The position numbers were made by a program, and so were the translations under genes. The notes beneath the pieces were generated by a model that saw only the letters and a list, made by a program, of their open reading frames with translations, was not told the DNA's origin and made no database searches. A DNA stretch of 6,876 bases from Methanomicrobiales archaeon (GTDB lineage: Archaea > Halobacteriota > Methanomicrobia > Methanomicrobiales > JACTUA01). This document shows positions 5,716 through 6,876 of the stretch, piece by piece; positions within the stretch are counted from its first letter, which is position 1; each line of letters opens with the position of its first letter. The stretch is from the NCBI GenBank assembly GCA_028678555.1, contig JAJRDF010000130.1, positions 1 through 6,876 on the forward strand, given 5' to 3'.

Positions 5716-6876
5716 ATGCTGCAGCTGTACAATACCCTCACCCGTATGAAGGAGCCCTTCACCCCGCGGGAACCGGGGATCGTCCGGTTCTTCACCTGCG
5801 GACCCTCCATCTACCAGCCCCCCCACCTGGGCAATTACCGGACCTTCCTGTACGAGGATGTCCTGCACCGGTACCTCCAGTACCTTGGGTACCGGGTGGA
5901 CCGCGTGCTCCCCTTCACCGACGTGGAAGACAAGGCCATCGCCGAGGCAGAACGGCGGGGCGTCTCCCTGCAGGACCTGACGGACGCGGTCGCTGCCCGG
6001 TTCCACGAGGAGGCGCGGATGCTGCGAATCCACCCGCCCACGTACAACCCCCGGTCCTCCACGACTGTGGAAGAGGCAGTCGCAATCATTCAGGCACTGC
6101 TGGAGAAGGGCTTTGCGTACCGGGACGGGAGGGACATCTTCTTTGAGCCGATGAAGTACCGGGGCTTCGGGAGGCTGGCCCGGATCGACCTCTCCCGCTG
6201 GCCGGAGAAGCGGAGGCGGTTCCGGAAGGATACCTACCCGGGAGTCCGGTGGAACTATGGCGACTTCATCCTCTGGCACGGGGAACGGAAGGGCGACACG
6301 GCAGTGTGGGAGACCCCTGTCGGCAGAGGCAGGCCGTCCTGGAACGTGCAGGACCCTGCCACGATCCTCCCGTTCCTTGGTCCCTCCATCGATATCCATG
6401 CGGGGGGCATCGACAACCTGGCCCGGCACCATGACTACGTCCTGGCCATCATGGAATCCCTCACTGACAAGCCCTACGCATCGTTCTGGCTCCACGGGGA
6501 GCACCTGCTCATCGGCGGGAAGAAGATGTCCAAGAGCCGGGGGAATATCGTCTGTCCTGCCACCCTCCTCGCCGAGGGGTATACGCCGGAGCAGATCCGG
6601 TTCTTCCTCATCCACGGTCACTACCGGGAGCGGAAGGACCTGTACCGGGAAACCCTGAAGGAGACGGCTGACCGGCTCTCCCGTGTCCAGCAGATGGCAG
6701 CATCGCTGGATAGCAATCGCGGGGCGAAAGGAGACGGTTCCGGCGCGGCAATCCTTCTCAGGATCCTCGAAGAGGGATTCCGGGAAAGGATGGACGATGA
6801 TCTGGACGTGGCAGGGGCCTGGGCGCACCTGGAACGGATCCTCGCGGACCTCGGCGATATGGCCCGAGAGGGAAGA
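5716..6876 (+). CDS. Cysteinyl-tRNA synthetase-like protein with altered zinc site, C-terminus beyond right edge
   Basis: The frame is open for 387 codons to the edge. The N-terminus MLQLYNTLTRMKEPF aligns with CysRS from residue 1, fixing ATG 5716, 11 bases after the malic enzyme stop. A GTG at 5701 overlapping that stop is a less likely alternative. The class I catalytic signatures are present: HLGN (37-40) for HIGH, KMSKS (270-274), TDVEDKAIAEAE, and DIHAGGIDN (226-234). CysRS normally binds zinc through Cys, Cys, His and Glu (C28, C209, H234 and E238 in E. coli). Here C28 and H238 remain, but the second Cys is D213 (SWNVQDPAT for GWHIECSAM) and the Glu is V242 (HHDYV for HHENE). The zinc thiolate site selects cysteine, so this is probably a paralogue that activates something else, or an adenylate-forming enzyme off the translation path. 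The tRNA-binding C-terminal region is mostly outside the window. Family certain, cysteine specificity doubtful. Confidence 0.85.
   Translation, partial: MLQLYNTLTRMKEPFTPREPGIVRFFTCGPSIYQPPHLGNYRTFLYEDVLHRYLQYLGYRVDRVLPFTDVEDKAIAEAERRGVSLQDLTDAVAARFHEEARMLRIHPPTYNPRSSTTVEEAVAIIQALLEKGFAYRDGRDIFFEPMKYRGFGRLARIDLSRWPEKRRRFRKDTYPGVRWNYGDFILWHGERKGDTAVWETPVGRGRPSWNVQDPATILPFLGPSIDIHAGGIDNLARHHDYVLAIMESLTDKPYASFWLHGEHLLIGGKKMSKSRGNIVCPATLLAEGYTPEQIRFFLIHGHYRERKDLYRETLKETADRLSRVQQMAASLDSNRGAKGDGSGAAILLRILEEGFRERMDDDLDVAGAWAHLERILADLGDMAREGR

Noticed and set aside
5548..6828. Long minus-strand open frame (about 426 codons) opposite the malic enzyme and CysRS-like genes
   Set aside because: Its translation is Pro/Gly/Arg/Val-rich without family motifs, and it lies antisense to two genes with clear catalytic signatures. 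Long antisense frames are expected in DNA this GC-rich.
5716..6876. Identification of the CysRS-like protein as MshC (mycothiol cysteine ligase)
   Set aside because: To my knowledge MshC keeps the cysteine-binding zinc site, is an actinobacterial enzyme, and would not have the Asp213/Val242 changes.

Overview
The window is 6.9 kb of GC-rich DNA with tightly packed genes. It most likely comes from a methanogenic euryarchaeon; Methanomicrobiales is my best guess. The reasons are a methanogen-style box A (CTTATATA) with no bacterial -35/-10 pair, GGAGG/AGGGGTGA ribosome binding sites, heavy use of CGG/ATC/CTC codons, and a gene set (Eco57I-type methylase, rubredoxin-TPP enzyme, short malic enzyme) familiar from such genomes. 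The taxon is an inference. No rRNA, tRNA, CRISPR array or insertion sequence was recognised.

Layout. Left arm, minus strand: an Eco57I-type N6-adenine DNA methylase (1-1360, its C-terminus lying beyond the left edge), preceded by a rubredoxin-thiamine diphosphate enzyme of the pyruvate oxidase/acetolactate synthase family (1448-3228). The latter is broken by a clean 5-bp tandem duplication (AGGGG AGGGG) that shifts the frame. Removing one copy restores a 591-residue protein. A roughly 135-bp divergent control region (3229-3365) carries a TATATATAAG box. Right arm, plus strand: a probable operon of a 4-hydroxyphenylpyruvate dioxygenase-like VOC protein (3366-4469), a short-form malic enzyme (4478-5704) and a cysteinyl-tRNA synthetase-like protein (5716 to the right edge), with gaps of 8 and 11 bases.

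Three of the five genes look like altered versions of well-known enzymes. The methylase has EPPT where NPPY is expected. The CysRS homologue keeps its HIGH- and KMSKS-type motifs but has lost two of the four zinc ligands that select cysteine. The HPPD homologue keeps the His-His-Glu metal triad but has a shortened C-terminal half and a changed substrate-pocket motif, in what is probably a strict anaerobe. The TPP enzyme, the HPPD-like protein and the malic enzyme all belong to families that act on 2-oxo acids or make pyruvate, so a shared pathway is conceivable, but the sequence alone does not prove one.
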